A program made the position numbers and the translations under genes. Shown here in pieces: positions 45,302 to 53,681 of a DNA stretch of 64,000 bases (positions are counted from its first letter, which is position 1; each line of letters starts with the position of its first letter). This DNA is from Pyricularia pennisetigena. Taxonomy: Eukaryota; Ascomycota; Sordariomycetes; Magnaporthales; Pyriculariaceae. The DNA lies in NCBI RefSeq assembly GCF_004337985.1, contig NC_043740.1, positions 1,343,080 to 1,407,079 of the forward strand, in the 5' to 3' direction. A model generated the notes under the pieces. The model worked only from the letters and a program-made list of their open reading frames with translations, did not search any database and was not told where the DNA came from.

Positions 45302-46519
45302 ATGAAGTCGATTTCCACCATCCTTATACCCATAATTGTTGGACTGTGTTCGGTATTCCTATTTCGCGACCGGATTGACGACGTAACTGCGACCCTGAAG
45401 AAGTACTACAAGGACAACTACATCACGACGACCGAGACCCACAAACAAGCAAACTCGTTGCCAGGAATCACCACTGCGACAGAGCGGCAACCACAAGAAC
45501 AGGAGCGTCATCTATACGCCACAGAAATGTCGGTGCCACGCACGATCCGAAAGGTCTTTATGGCCACCGAGCAGGCAGAAGGAGCGGGCGCGAGGGTACG
45601 CAGGTCGATAGGCACGCCGGCGCTGAGACAATTCAGCCCGTTCCTGATGCTGGACCACTTTTCCATCAAGCCCGGCGCAGGGTTTCCCGATCAGTATGTT
45701 GGCACCTCCGCCTCTATCTTCAGCATTTCCCCCCCCAAGGCATACACATTGGNNCCCCCTCAAAAAAGCCCTCATCGTGGCCAAGAGACGATAACGTACC
45801 TCCTCACGGGCGCCGTCGACCACGAGGACTTTGCGGGCAACAAGGGCACGATCGAGGCGGGAGACCTGCAGTTCATGACGGCGGGCCGGGGCATCATGCA
45901 TGCCGAGATGCCGCGCCAGAACCCGGACGGGTCGGCCAACGTCGGCCTCCAGCTCTGGGTCGACCTGCCGACGCACCTCAAGTCGTGCGAGCCGCGGTAC
46001 CGCGACCTGCGGGCGGCCGAGATTCCGCGCGCAGAGGTCGACGACGGCAAGGTCTCGGTCAAGATCATATCGGGCCAGAGCCACGGCGTCGACTCGGTCA
46101 AGGACCTCGCCTACACGCCTGTATGGATCCTCGACATCACCATCCAGCCGGGTGGGAGGATATCGCAGCCTCTTCCCGAGGGCTGGAACGCTTTCGCCTA
46201 CACGCTCGACGGCGGCGACGTCATACTCCGCGACGGCGCCGGCACCGGCGCCAGGACCGTGCCGCAGTACCACATGGTCGTGTTTGAGCCCAAGGGTGAG
46301 GTGGTCGTGGCCGAAGTCGATGCCGGCGCGGACCAGGCGGCACGCTTTGTGCTCGTCGCCGGCACGCCGCTGGATCAGCCTGTCGTGCAGCACGGGCCGT
46401 TTGTCGTCAACAGCAAGGAGGAGATCTACAAGGCCATCTTTGACTTCCAGACGCACTCGAACGGGTTCGAGAGGGCCAAGGGGTGGGAGAGTGAGATTGG
46501 CAAGTCGATGAGGGATTAA
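45302..46519 (+). CDS. Pirin family protein with N-terminal hydrophobic extension
   Basis: Cupin-fold metalloprotein; pirins act as nuclear cofactors or as quercetin dioxygenases. Exons 45302-45693 and 45769-46519 give 380 aa. The intron carries two undetermined bases (NN) at 45753-45754. Splicing rebuilds HPHRGQE across the junction, the pirin signature, whereas unspliced translation interrupts it with 25 foreign codons. Metal ligands are His131, His133, His175 and Glu177 (GIMHAEMP). Canonical pirins begin near SVPRTIRKVF, here at the internal ATG 45527. The 75 extra residues start with a hydrophobic stretch, ISTILIPIIVGLCSVFLF, that could be a membrane anchor or a targeting sequence. C-terminal cupin motifs (HMVVFEPKGEVVV, LVAGTPLDQPVVQHGPFV) are complete. 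Family membership is certain; location and substrate are not known. Confidence 0.93.
   Translation: MKSISTILIPIIVGLCSVFLFRDRIDDVTATLKKYYKDNYITTTETHKQANSLPGITTATERQPQEQERHLYATEMSVPRTIRKVFMATEQAEGAGARVRRSIGTPALRQFSPFLMLDHFSIKPGAGFPDQYVGTSASIFSISPPKAYTLXPPQKSPHRGQETITYLLTGAVDHEDFAGNKGTIEAGDLQFMTAGRGIMHAEMPRQNPDGSANVGLQLWVDLPTHLKSCEPRYRDLRAAEIPRAEVDDGKVSVKIISGQSHGVDSVKDLAYTPVWILDITIQPGGRISQPLPEGWNAFAYTLDGGDVILRDGAGTGARTVPQYHMVVFEPKGEVVVAEVDAGADQAARFVLVAGTPLDQPVVQHGPFVVNSKEEIYKAIFDFQTHSNGFERAKGWESEIGKSMRD
45753..45754. other. Assembly ambiguity (NN)
   Basis: Two unresolved bases, the only ones in the window, flanked by a C run (45729-45736), another C run and an A run. They fall within the inferred pirin intron, so they do not affect the protein, but the real intron length may differ. 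Confidence 0.99.
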
Positions 46520-47462
46520 GATGACACGTCTAGGATTTCTGGGATGATGCCCGGAGAGTATAGATGGCATATTACACCGTTTTGGAAATAGAAATGCGAT
46601 GATACCCCAATGCCGGCCAACCTCGTGATAATGCCATATCTGTCATATATTTGAGTTGACATTTGACAAGTGACAGGAGCGATTAATTACTCGTACCAAC
46701 CAATGCAGGTTTGCAGTGTGCCCAATTTGGTGTAAGTAGACTTGTCCATGTGCAAATGTCAACCAACCGATGGTAAAACATGTCCATCCATGTCCTAGCC
46801 ATTCCCATCAGCGCAAGACCGACAAAGCTCTCGCAGTCCGCGCACGCCGGCCTAATTTCTCGGTATTTCCGTATTCTTTGTCTCGATGATCTTGGGTGCG
46901 GACCCATCACGCAGCTTTTTTTTTTTTTTTTTCACTTCCACATTACATCTGCCGATCGCCGACACCAGATCGCATACAATGATCCCGGTCATTGATTAGC
47001 ATAGATAGGGGCTCGCCTGACCCTTGGGACGAAGTTCCCAGACAAAGTTATGGGATACGACTCTGCTCAAATTGACGCAAATCCCCTAGCCAGGCTCCAA
47101 ATCCGTAGCTGCGGTCGAAAACATGCCACGTTTCCTTGATATTCGTACAATATCAGCCTCTGCCAGGGTGTTGCAGCACTTGTCATTAGAAAACGGTAAG
47201 ATGTTGCCCATTTTTGGCCGGTCATAATATCTATCTTTCCTAGCCTGCGAGCAGCGCGCCTCCCTATGCTAGAGCGGCAGGCCCGCTGGCTAGGAGTCAG
47301 AGGACATGGGCTAGTCTAGGGTCTTCCTATCTGAATTGTTGGGACTCTTTATTTCTGCATACAGCGTAACCCGTTGCTCCGTGAAGCCGACCAACGCCCC
47401 CTTTCCCCCATCCCGGTGTAAACCACTGGTGCCCCCCTATCCGTCCCCCCCCACCGCCTTGT
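46520..47462. other. Convergent intergenic region
   Basis: Lies between the 3' ends of the pirin (+) and the secreted Cys-rich protein (-). It contains a poly-T run near 46917-46931. No reading frame is convincing. Confidence 0.5.
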
Positions 47463-47855
47463 TCAGCAGAACTCCCAGTGATCCCACGAATAATCCGTGC
47501 AAGAGATCTTGACGCCCTTGTCCTCGCACGCCCCGATGCAGCAGTATTTCTCGGAACGGGCGCCCAGGCCGAACCTGTAGTCGTCCCCGTGCGCGTGGTA
47601 CCAGGCATCCCTCCCGTTCTTGGCCACCGACAGCGAGTAGCCGGGGAGGCAGCCGTACACGAACCGGTCGCCCTCGAGGCGGAGGGACCAGTTGTTGCTG
47701 CAGACGACGCGGCCGTCATCCACCATCTCGGACCCGGCGTCCATGGTGTCGCCCATGATGGGGCTGTGCGTGATGTAGCCCCAGAAGTGGGCGCAGGCCT
47801 GCGCCGTGGCCGAGAGGCTGGCTGCGGTGGCTAGGGATAGGTTGATGAGCTTCAT
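47463..47855 (-). CDS. Small secreted eight-cysteine protein, effector candidate
   Basis: Single-exon 130-aa protein. Residues 1-20 form a clear signal peptide (MKLINLSLATAASLSATAQA) with an Ala-x-Ala cleavage site. The mature 110 residues contain eight cysteines at 21, 52, 69, 105, 106, 110, 119 and 130, an even number suited to four disulfides. The pattern includes a Cys-Cys pair and a final-residue Cys. It is rich in Trp, Tyr, Gly and Asp, with no anchor or repeats. No family is recognised. Small size, secretion and Cys content are typical of fungal apoplastic effectors or antimicrobial proteins; either role is inference. The start is preceded by an A-rich leader, and a TATA box lies about 200 bases upstream. 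Confidence 0.82.
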   Translation of the reverse strand: MKLINLSLATAASLSATAQACAHFWGYITHSPIMGDTMDAGSEMVDDGRVVCSNNWSLRLEGDRFVYGCLPGYSLSVAKNGRDAWYHAHGDDYRFGLGARSEKYCCIGACEDKGVKISCTDYSWDHWEFC

Positions 47856-48548
47856 CTTGTTTTTTTTTTTTTGATTTTTGGGGTTGTAGAATAGGTTTGA
47901 TGAAGCAGGAGGAGGAGGAGGAGGAGAAGGAGAAGGAAGGGGAGGAAAGAGCAGATGCGTTTGGTTCGGCTCGCGACCGACGAGATGGCTTTGGGCACGC
48001 GCGTCTGAGGGAACGAGATGGATTGGTGGTCAAGAACAAGACGGACTCGGCCTCCTTTTATAAACATTCAAAAACTTCACCAGACGTCTGCGTCTTGGAC
48101 AAAACAAATGTCCAGAAGAAAACACCTAACCCCCCTGTCTTTTTCCCTATTTGGTAATTTCACCTTTGTCTGGTGCGCGCCTTGTCCTTCTTCCGCCCGC
48201 CCGCGCCGGTCCTTTGCATCAGCATCGCATATAATGGGGTTTTCTTTCCGTCGTCCGGCGTATAACAAAGGTACAAAATGAAGTGAGGCACGACAAGATG
48301 GCAATAAGCGAGAACAAAAATAAGCAAGAGAAGAAGCTTTCCTGCAGGGTCCTTTCACCCCCTGCTCCACTCTCCAAGATGTAGATGTGCTGGCCTGCAG
48401 TAGCCTACGTAAGCACTCGAGGTAGGTAGGCTACATTTAGTCGCTCCTTGCTTCCCTTGAGTCGAAACCCAGATTTGCTTGTATTTGTATTATACATAGG
48501 TACCAAGGTAGGTACATGGGCTTATATAGTCCACCCAAACTCCGATTT

Positions 48549-48580
<32 letters not shown>

Positions 48581-49137
48581 GCAATCACTGACTTTATTTA
48601 CCCCCAGGACTGGATTGAAAAGGTCCAAGTCTAGACTCTCCAACCGTTTGCCTTGGCGAGTTGCCTCCCTGGTCTATATGCAGGGTCCTTAGGCGACCTA
48701 CCTCGATATCTCCATTAGATAAATACAATCTTATCCAAAATCCTTGTCGAAAGCTGATTCCAAGCTGTTGCCGATGTAACCTGAACTGCATGCGGTGTCG
48801 CAGTCTGCCATGGGTTGCTCCTCTTTTCAAAGCTGCGTCAAACCACATTCTCTTTTGAGGCTGGGAGGTCTTCTGGGTCCCCGATCACCGTCCGGCACAA
48901 AAGTTCTTGTCCATTTAGCTGTCCCCGAGAGTTGGCGAGGTGAAATCGGCCGTGTGGTGAGAGTGAACATGTCCAGAATTTGTTCATGTCCAACCCCAGT
49001 CCCTGAACAGCGCAACTTAAGGCGCCCGCACCAAAGATGAAGATGGGCTTTGGTCTGAAATATATAACAGAATTTTTATCTGGGTATCTAAGTTAAAAGC
49101 ATTAATGAAACAAACAATGCTTGGGAGTGAAAGAAGA
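47856..49137. other. Upstream region of the Cys-rich gene and 3' region of the Bcd1-like gene
   Basis: Both neighbours are on the minus strand. The stretch holds a GAG-rich purine tract near 47910-47945, the TATA box listed separately and a T-rich tract near 48548-48580. No gene is evident. Confidence 0.5.
48054..48062 (-). promoter_or_regulatory. TATA box of the secreted Cys-rich gene
   Basis: TATAAAAGG on the minus strand, about 200 bases before the ATG at 47855. It is a full consensus match in a plausible position for a leader of roughly 170 bases, consistent with a strongly or conditionally expressed gene. Confidence 0.55.
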
Positions 49138-51087
49138 TCACTCGCTATCCGAATAGTTGACTAGCCCTCCTAGCGCACTCTCGGCAGCGGCCTGGACAGC
49201 CTGCTCCAGTTGCTTAGTATCGACTTCCATCGTCCCGTGGGAGCTATCAGCAGCTTGCTGGACAGAAGATTTGCCGCCGCGCCATGAGGGTCCTCCTCGA
49301 GAGAGGTTGCGATGACCGCGGTGCTCGTCCATATCCTTGACCACCTCTCCCTCTTCCGCGCTCTTGTCAAGTCTGCCTCTCTTCGCTGGCCGATCATTAT
49401 AGTCTTGATGGCCGAAACCACTTCTCCCGCGTCCACGTCCACGACCGCGGCCAGATTGTCTCTTGTCACCACCGCCGCGGGCTTCATAGGGCCGTTTGCG
49501 ATCGTGTGGCTGATATTGATGCTGACCACCGCGGTCCCCCCCTCTCATGGCCCTGCCAGACCTGTTGCTCTGGTACGAATGAGAGCGGCCTGGGTCTTCT
49601 TCATGCTGGCCATCATCTCTATGACCCCTTATACCTTGTGAATTGAAGTCGGAATCGGTTCTAGATACAACGGATTTTATATCTATGGAGTTAATCGTGA
49701 TAGGCTTCGACCGTCTATCCCTCACCGACCCCGTCACATATCCCGGTGGTGGAAATTGGGACATCATATCCACAGGAAACACATGGACTGTCGGATATTC
49801 GAGGACTGTCCGGCCCTGCAGTACCGACGTTAGGGGTTCCTCGGCGCCGATAGGGATCAGTACCCTGGGCTTCGTAGCCGGCTTGTGCAGATAGTATTTC
49901 CACTTCGTACGCTTCAGATCCACTTGCTCGTCAAGGTCCCAGCTATGGGCTGTTGCCGTAGCGTTCTCCTCCTGGACCCAGGCAGACGTGAATGGGTTTT
50001 GAACATGCGACACCGACATACTTGGCCATGCAGTCGAGCCGTGTTCCTGTTGGCCTGGTGGAGATTCCAACGCGGCATTGCGAGCTTTCCTCCGCCGCTT
50101 TCTTCGGATGGCGCTGCTGGAACCTTCTAGGACATCATCTTCAACCTCCTCGAGAGGATACAATGCATTCTGCCTTGCTGCAGCTGCTTCCATGCGTTCT
50201 TTCCGTTCCTTTCCCTTGCGAACCCACTCCATTGATCCAGCGAAGCATCGGTAGATGGGTTCGACGTCGGATGCACTGTGAAGTACCCTCGTAGGCTCAG
50301 TCATGTCTTTCTCATAAACCAGCCATTCAATGGTCCAATTGATGCCCCTGGTGGCTCTGTTCCCTTTCGTCTTGTTCTCCCGTTGTCTGGCCAGGCCTTT
50401 GGGTGCTGCAACTACTTCAATATCAAAAGCTCTGCACCTCGCCTTGTCACGAGTGCCGAATGACTGCGGATACCACGTCACAACGGGTTGAGGTTGCACT
50501 GGCTCTTGTGTTGGAATCGATTCGGGTTCACTGTCGGAATCGCTATCGGAGCTGCCCGAGCTGCTAGTGGTATCCGCCGCTTCGTCGTCGTCTTCATCAT
50601 CCGAGGCTCCCTCCACGGTGTGGTTCTTTGCCAACGCCTGCTCCAGCTGCTGCTGCTTCCAATAGGCAGCCGGATCAAGAGGCACATGAACGAGCTCCTC
50701 GCCCCTCCACTCCTTGCGGAAGCGCACCTGGACACCCTTGTTGCCGTTCGTAAAGTGATGATGACCGTGCTTCGGCCTCTCTTCTTCTTCCGGCTGCTCG
50801 GCGGCGGATGCGATGCCCGTCCGATCGGCAATGTCCCGTGCGGCGCGGGACCTGACGCGCTCGATGGCGCTGAGAAAGTTGTAGTCGTGGTCAATGCCGG
50901 CCGGGGTCCTGAGTTTGCTCGCGGGCACGTATGCGGTAGCATCGCGTTGGCCGCTGCAAGAGGCCCATTGCTTGTGGCGCGTTACGCACTCGAGCGAGCA
51001 GGTCCGGGCGGCGCACCTCGGGCATTTGTATTTCGGGGCCGAAGAGTGGCAGATGCCGCACAGCGCCGTCAAGGGCGTGTCGGCCAT
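49138..51087 (-). CDS. BCD1: Box C/D snoRNP assembly protein Bcd1-like, HIT zinc finger
   Basis: Intronless 649-aa protein from the ATG at 51087. Residues 10-44 form a canonical HIT zinc finger with Cys10, Cys13, Cys22, Cys25, Cys30, Cys34, His38 and Cys44, seen in LCGICHSSAPKYKCPRC and RTCSLECVTRHKQWASC. This finger with the following conserved blocks (INWTIEWLVYEK, the FTSAWVQEENAT region, TKWKYYLHKPATKPRVL, PTVHVFP) is that of Bcd1/ZNHIT6, needed for box C/D snoRNP stability and assembly in the nucleus. An acidic Ser/Asp/Glu stretch lies near residues 165-195. The C-terminal ~150 residues are RGG/RG-rich, with a (RG)n run, and probably bind RNA; that tail is longer than in yeast Bcd1. The gene diverges from the small Ser/Pro-rich gene. 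Confidence 0.87.
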   Translation of the reverse strand: MADTPLTALCGICHSSAPKYKCPRCAARTCSLECVTRHKQWASCSGQRDATAYVPASKLRTPAGIDHDYNFLSAIERVRSRAARDIADRTGIASAAEQPEEEERPKHGHHHFTNGNKGVQVRFRKEWRGEELVHVPLDPAAYWKQQQLEQALAKNHTVEGASDDEDDDEAADTTSSSGSSDSDSDSEPESIPTQEPVQPQPVVTWYPQSFGTRDKARCRAFDIEVVAAPKGLARQRENKTKGNRATRGINWTIEWLVYEKDMTEPTRVLHSASDVEPIYRCFAGSMEWVRKGKERKERMEAAAARQNALYPLEEVEDDVLEGSSSAIRRKRRRKARNAALESPPGQQEHGSTAWPSMSVSHVQNPFTSAWVQEENATATAHSWDLDEQVDLKRTKWKYYLHKPATKPRVLIPIGAEEPLTSVLQGRTVLEYPTVHVFPVDMMSQFPPPGYVTGSVRDRRSKPITINSIDIKSVVSRTDSDFNSQGIRGHRDDGQHEEDPGRSHSYQSNRSGRAMRGGDRGGQHQYQPHDRKRPYEARGGGDKRQSGRGRGRGRGRSGFGHQDYNDRPAKRGRLDKSAEEGEVVKDMDEHRGHRNLSRGGPSWRGGKSSVQQAADSSHGTMEVDTKQLEQAVQAAAESALGGLVNYSDSE

Positions 51088-52928
51088 GATTTGGACACGT
51101 CGCCGAGGCGTCGGGAGGGGGAACACGGGTTGGGATTTCAGGTCAACATGTGTTTATAAATGGAGGCGAGGTCTGTATAAAAATGCTTAGTGTAACCGAA
51201 TTTGTAAGATGTTAGCAAACTGGCTTTCGCAGTTTTGACAAGGGGACTCGCAAGCATTCCGAGCAAAACTTGGAGGCCAAGAAAATTAAATTGAAATCGT
51301 TATCAGATAACAACAAATCGCAGGGACCAAACACCAACTATGTCATACCTTGTAATTTGCGGGGCAGCTGTGTTCAAACCCCACCTACTCACTTCTTTGT
51401 ACTGTAGTTGCGTACTCGGTAGTATCTCATAGTATTTACGCTGCCCACACGAACAACCATGCAAGCCTCATTTTACTCTGTGCCACATACATATTGGGTA
51501 AGGTACCCCTTAGGCACCAGCGGTCATTTATCTTTTGAGGCCTCCACGTATGGTAGATGTTTACATTTGGCAAAAGTTTGATCATCTATTTTCTATTTGG
51601 TGCCCGAGTTCACGTGGCTTCTGGTTAACTGCAGGGTTGATTACGCCGGGGCGACATCCTGAGATGTGCACAAAGATCCAATCTGCAATGCGCAATGCCG
51701 CAATCGATCGATTGACGCACGATTGCTACGAGCTGTGACACGAAACATAGGCGCGCCCACATAAGTTGAGGACTGCATTGTGTGGGGCAAGGTTAAAAGG
51801 ACAGAAATGAAAAAAAAAAAAAAAAAAAAAAAGGGCCCGGCTGAGCAAATACGTTGAGATATGATGTTATCATCTTAATTCAACTTTGCGCGACCGAGCC
51901 TCTTTTTACTCACCAGAGTGGCAGGACCCAGACCACGGGCTTCTAGACCTTAGCAGGGCGCAGACCGAGTGACAGAGTCACACCTTGGCCTTTTTGCCAC
52001 CGGAAACGCCAAGGCTAGCCAAACAGCTGTCCTGGCCCCTCCCTCTCTCTAAAAACAAGCGACAGGCGCCGGGCGAACCGCGCCGACACACGGGCGGGGG
52101 GTTCGGCAACAAGAGGTAAACGCAGCTTGACCACGCCTTCAAGGACATGCCATCACCGCGTCTCCACTCCCAAGAAGATGCTCTTGGGTTCTGTCTGTCT
52201 TGACCGAGTCTTCCACGGGGGAAGGGAGCAAAATGGGCGCGCTTACTACCAGAATTTCAAACAGCTTTGCCGTAGAAACACGCCGTCTATTTGTCCCCGG
52301 GACTGACCGGTGTAACCATGAGTATGCGGTAGCATCCATTACACCCCTCGTCTACCCAAGCAACAGTCATTGAGGCTTTGCAACTCACTGGGTTCTGCGC
52401 GTCGACGCGTTTCCCATTCCCCAGTATTTTTTTGTTCTCGCGCAATCCAACCCAGGGCGCTAAGCTCTTGTTTTTACACAAACTGCGCCTTTTCGGTTTG
52501 ATCGGTTCTGCCTAATCAAGTTTCCATTCACACCGAAAAAGAACCCCCTGTCTTCAAAGCAGTTGCGCCTCTGCTTGCGCTCGCTTTGCCTTGTTTTTCT
52601 CTAGGGCGTATTTCCATAATGTCATCGTCCGCAGTGACTTTGTCAACGTGTGGAAAACTATGAAGTTGGACGAGGCCAGGCTGCTGAACTTTTCTGTTGT
52701 TGCTGTAGATGCATAAAAGGAAAAGGACCTGCGCGAAGTAGACCACAGACTCACTGATCGTTTTCAATCCCATCGTGCTCCATATCTCTCACGTACCAGA
52801 CATTCTCCAGTCCAGCAAAGTCTATAGCTATATCACAGCACATCATAGCCTACTTTACTCTCTCTTTCATCAAATATCCCTTTCCTGCCGCTGTTTCCCC
52901 AACAGCAGAAACAAACATCCCATCAGAT
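51088..52928. other. Divergent intergenic region
   Basis: Holds the promoters of the Bcd1-like gene (-) and the small Ser/Pro-rich gene (+). It includes a 23-base poly-A run at 51810-51832. Open frames are short and unsupported. Confidence 0.5.
51810..51832. repeat. 23-base poly-A tract
   Basis: Simple mononucleotide run in intergenic DNA, with no element body recognised beside it. Confidence 0.9.
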
Positions 52929-53264
52929 ATGTCTACTCATCACCTCCACCCTTCCAGCTCCAGGTTAGTCACATACTATCAGTCACAAGCCAGCCGCTTA
53001 CCGGACCCATTCCCAGCTGACTTTTCCTTGTCCCCCCCTTCTTCCAGAGTGAGCAGCCGCGACGGCAACAGCTCGCGGTCAAGTGGTGCATCGACACCCG
53101 CCAACGGGTCGAGCCCTCGACTGACACCTCCCGTCGCGCCGCCGGCCACGGAGCGCATCGCCAACACGGGCGCCTACAGGAACGGCAGTCAGCCCCCCAA
53201 CTGGCCTCGCCTGGTCGCTTCAGACGCGCTCGCCCGGGAGCTTGAGGACATGTCGCGTCGCTGA
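52929..53264 (+). CDS. Small Ser/Pro-rich protein with probable in-frame intron
   Basis: The frame is open for 111 codons, but it contains a near-perfect 84-nt intron (52964-53047): GTTAGT donor, GCTGAC branch-like site and a pyrimidine-rich TTCTTCCAG acceptor. Splicing joins HHLHPSSSR to VSSRDGNSSRSSG and gives 83 aa. The intron is divisible by three and has no stop, so both forms can be translated. The protein is rich in Ser, Pro and Arg. It ends with PPNWPRLVASDALARELEDM, a segment that looks conserved and helical. There is no signal peptide or known domain. The compact size and clean 5' pyrimidine-rich leader suggest a real, widely expressed small gene. The function is unknown. Confidence 0.6.
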   Translation: MSTHHLHPSSSRLVTYYQSQASRLPDPFPADFSLSPPSSRVSSRDGNSSRSSGASTPANGSSPRLTPPVAPPATERIANTGAYRNGSQPPNWPRLVASDALARELEDMSRR

Positions 53265-53681
53265 GTTGGGGAGGGACTGGCGCATATGGGACAACAGGAG
53301 AGAAGATGGAATAGGGGGTTTTCTATTCTTTCTTTTTTCAAAAAGGCGTGGTGGACATTGTGATTTTCTCTGTACCTTTACATGCCAATAGACCTTTTCT
53401 TTCTTTCTTATACGGGCTAAAACTCGACCAAGACTGTTGTTTTTGAACCCCGCCTATCTTCTGAGCCCAGGCCATGGCGAATCTACAGAAAGAAAAAGAT
53501 AAATATAATATAGCTATGAAGTTGTTCGCAAGCTATCGTAGGAATCCAACGTTCACAACTCAGGCATGATTATCCCAAGGCCTTTGTTTTTGAATGAAAA
53601 AAAAAATGAAAAAGACAATCTGTATATATGACCGAAGAGATAATCTAAAAGGAAATGCTTTTAAAACAATACCAAGTTTCT
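53265..53681. other. Convergent intergenic region
   Basis: A 417-base spacer between the ends of the small Ser/Pro-rich gene (+) and the zinc-finger gene (-). No gene; it must contain two terminators. Confidence 0.5.

Noticed and set aside
45694..45768. Pirin as a disrupted pseudogene because of the NN and altered signature
   Set aside because: A canonical intron explains the altered segment and restores the metal-binding motif exactly.
45512..46570. A 352-codon open frame on the minus strand opposite the pirin gene
   Set aside because: It is the antisense shadow of a GC-rich gene; the composition is Arg/Gly/Val-biased, there is no domain, and the plus strand has the full pirin motif set.
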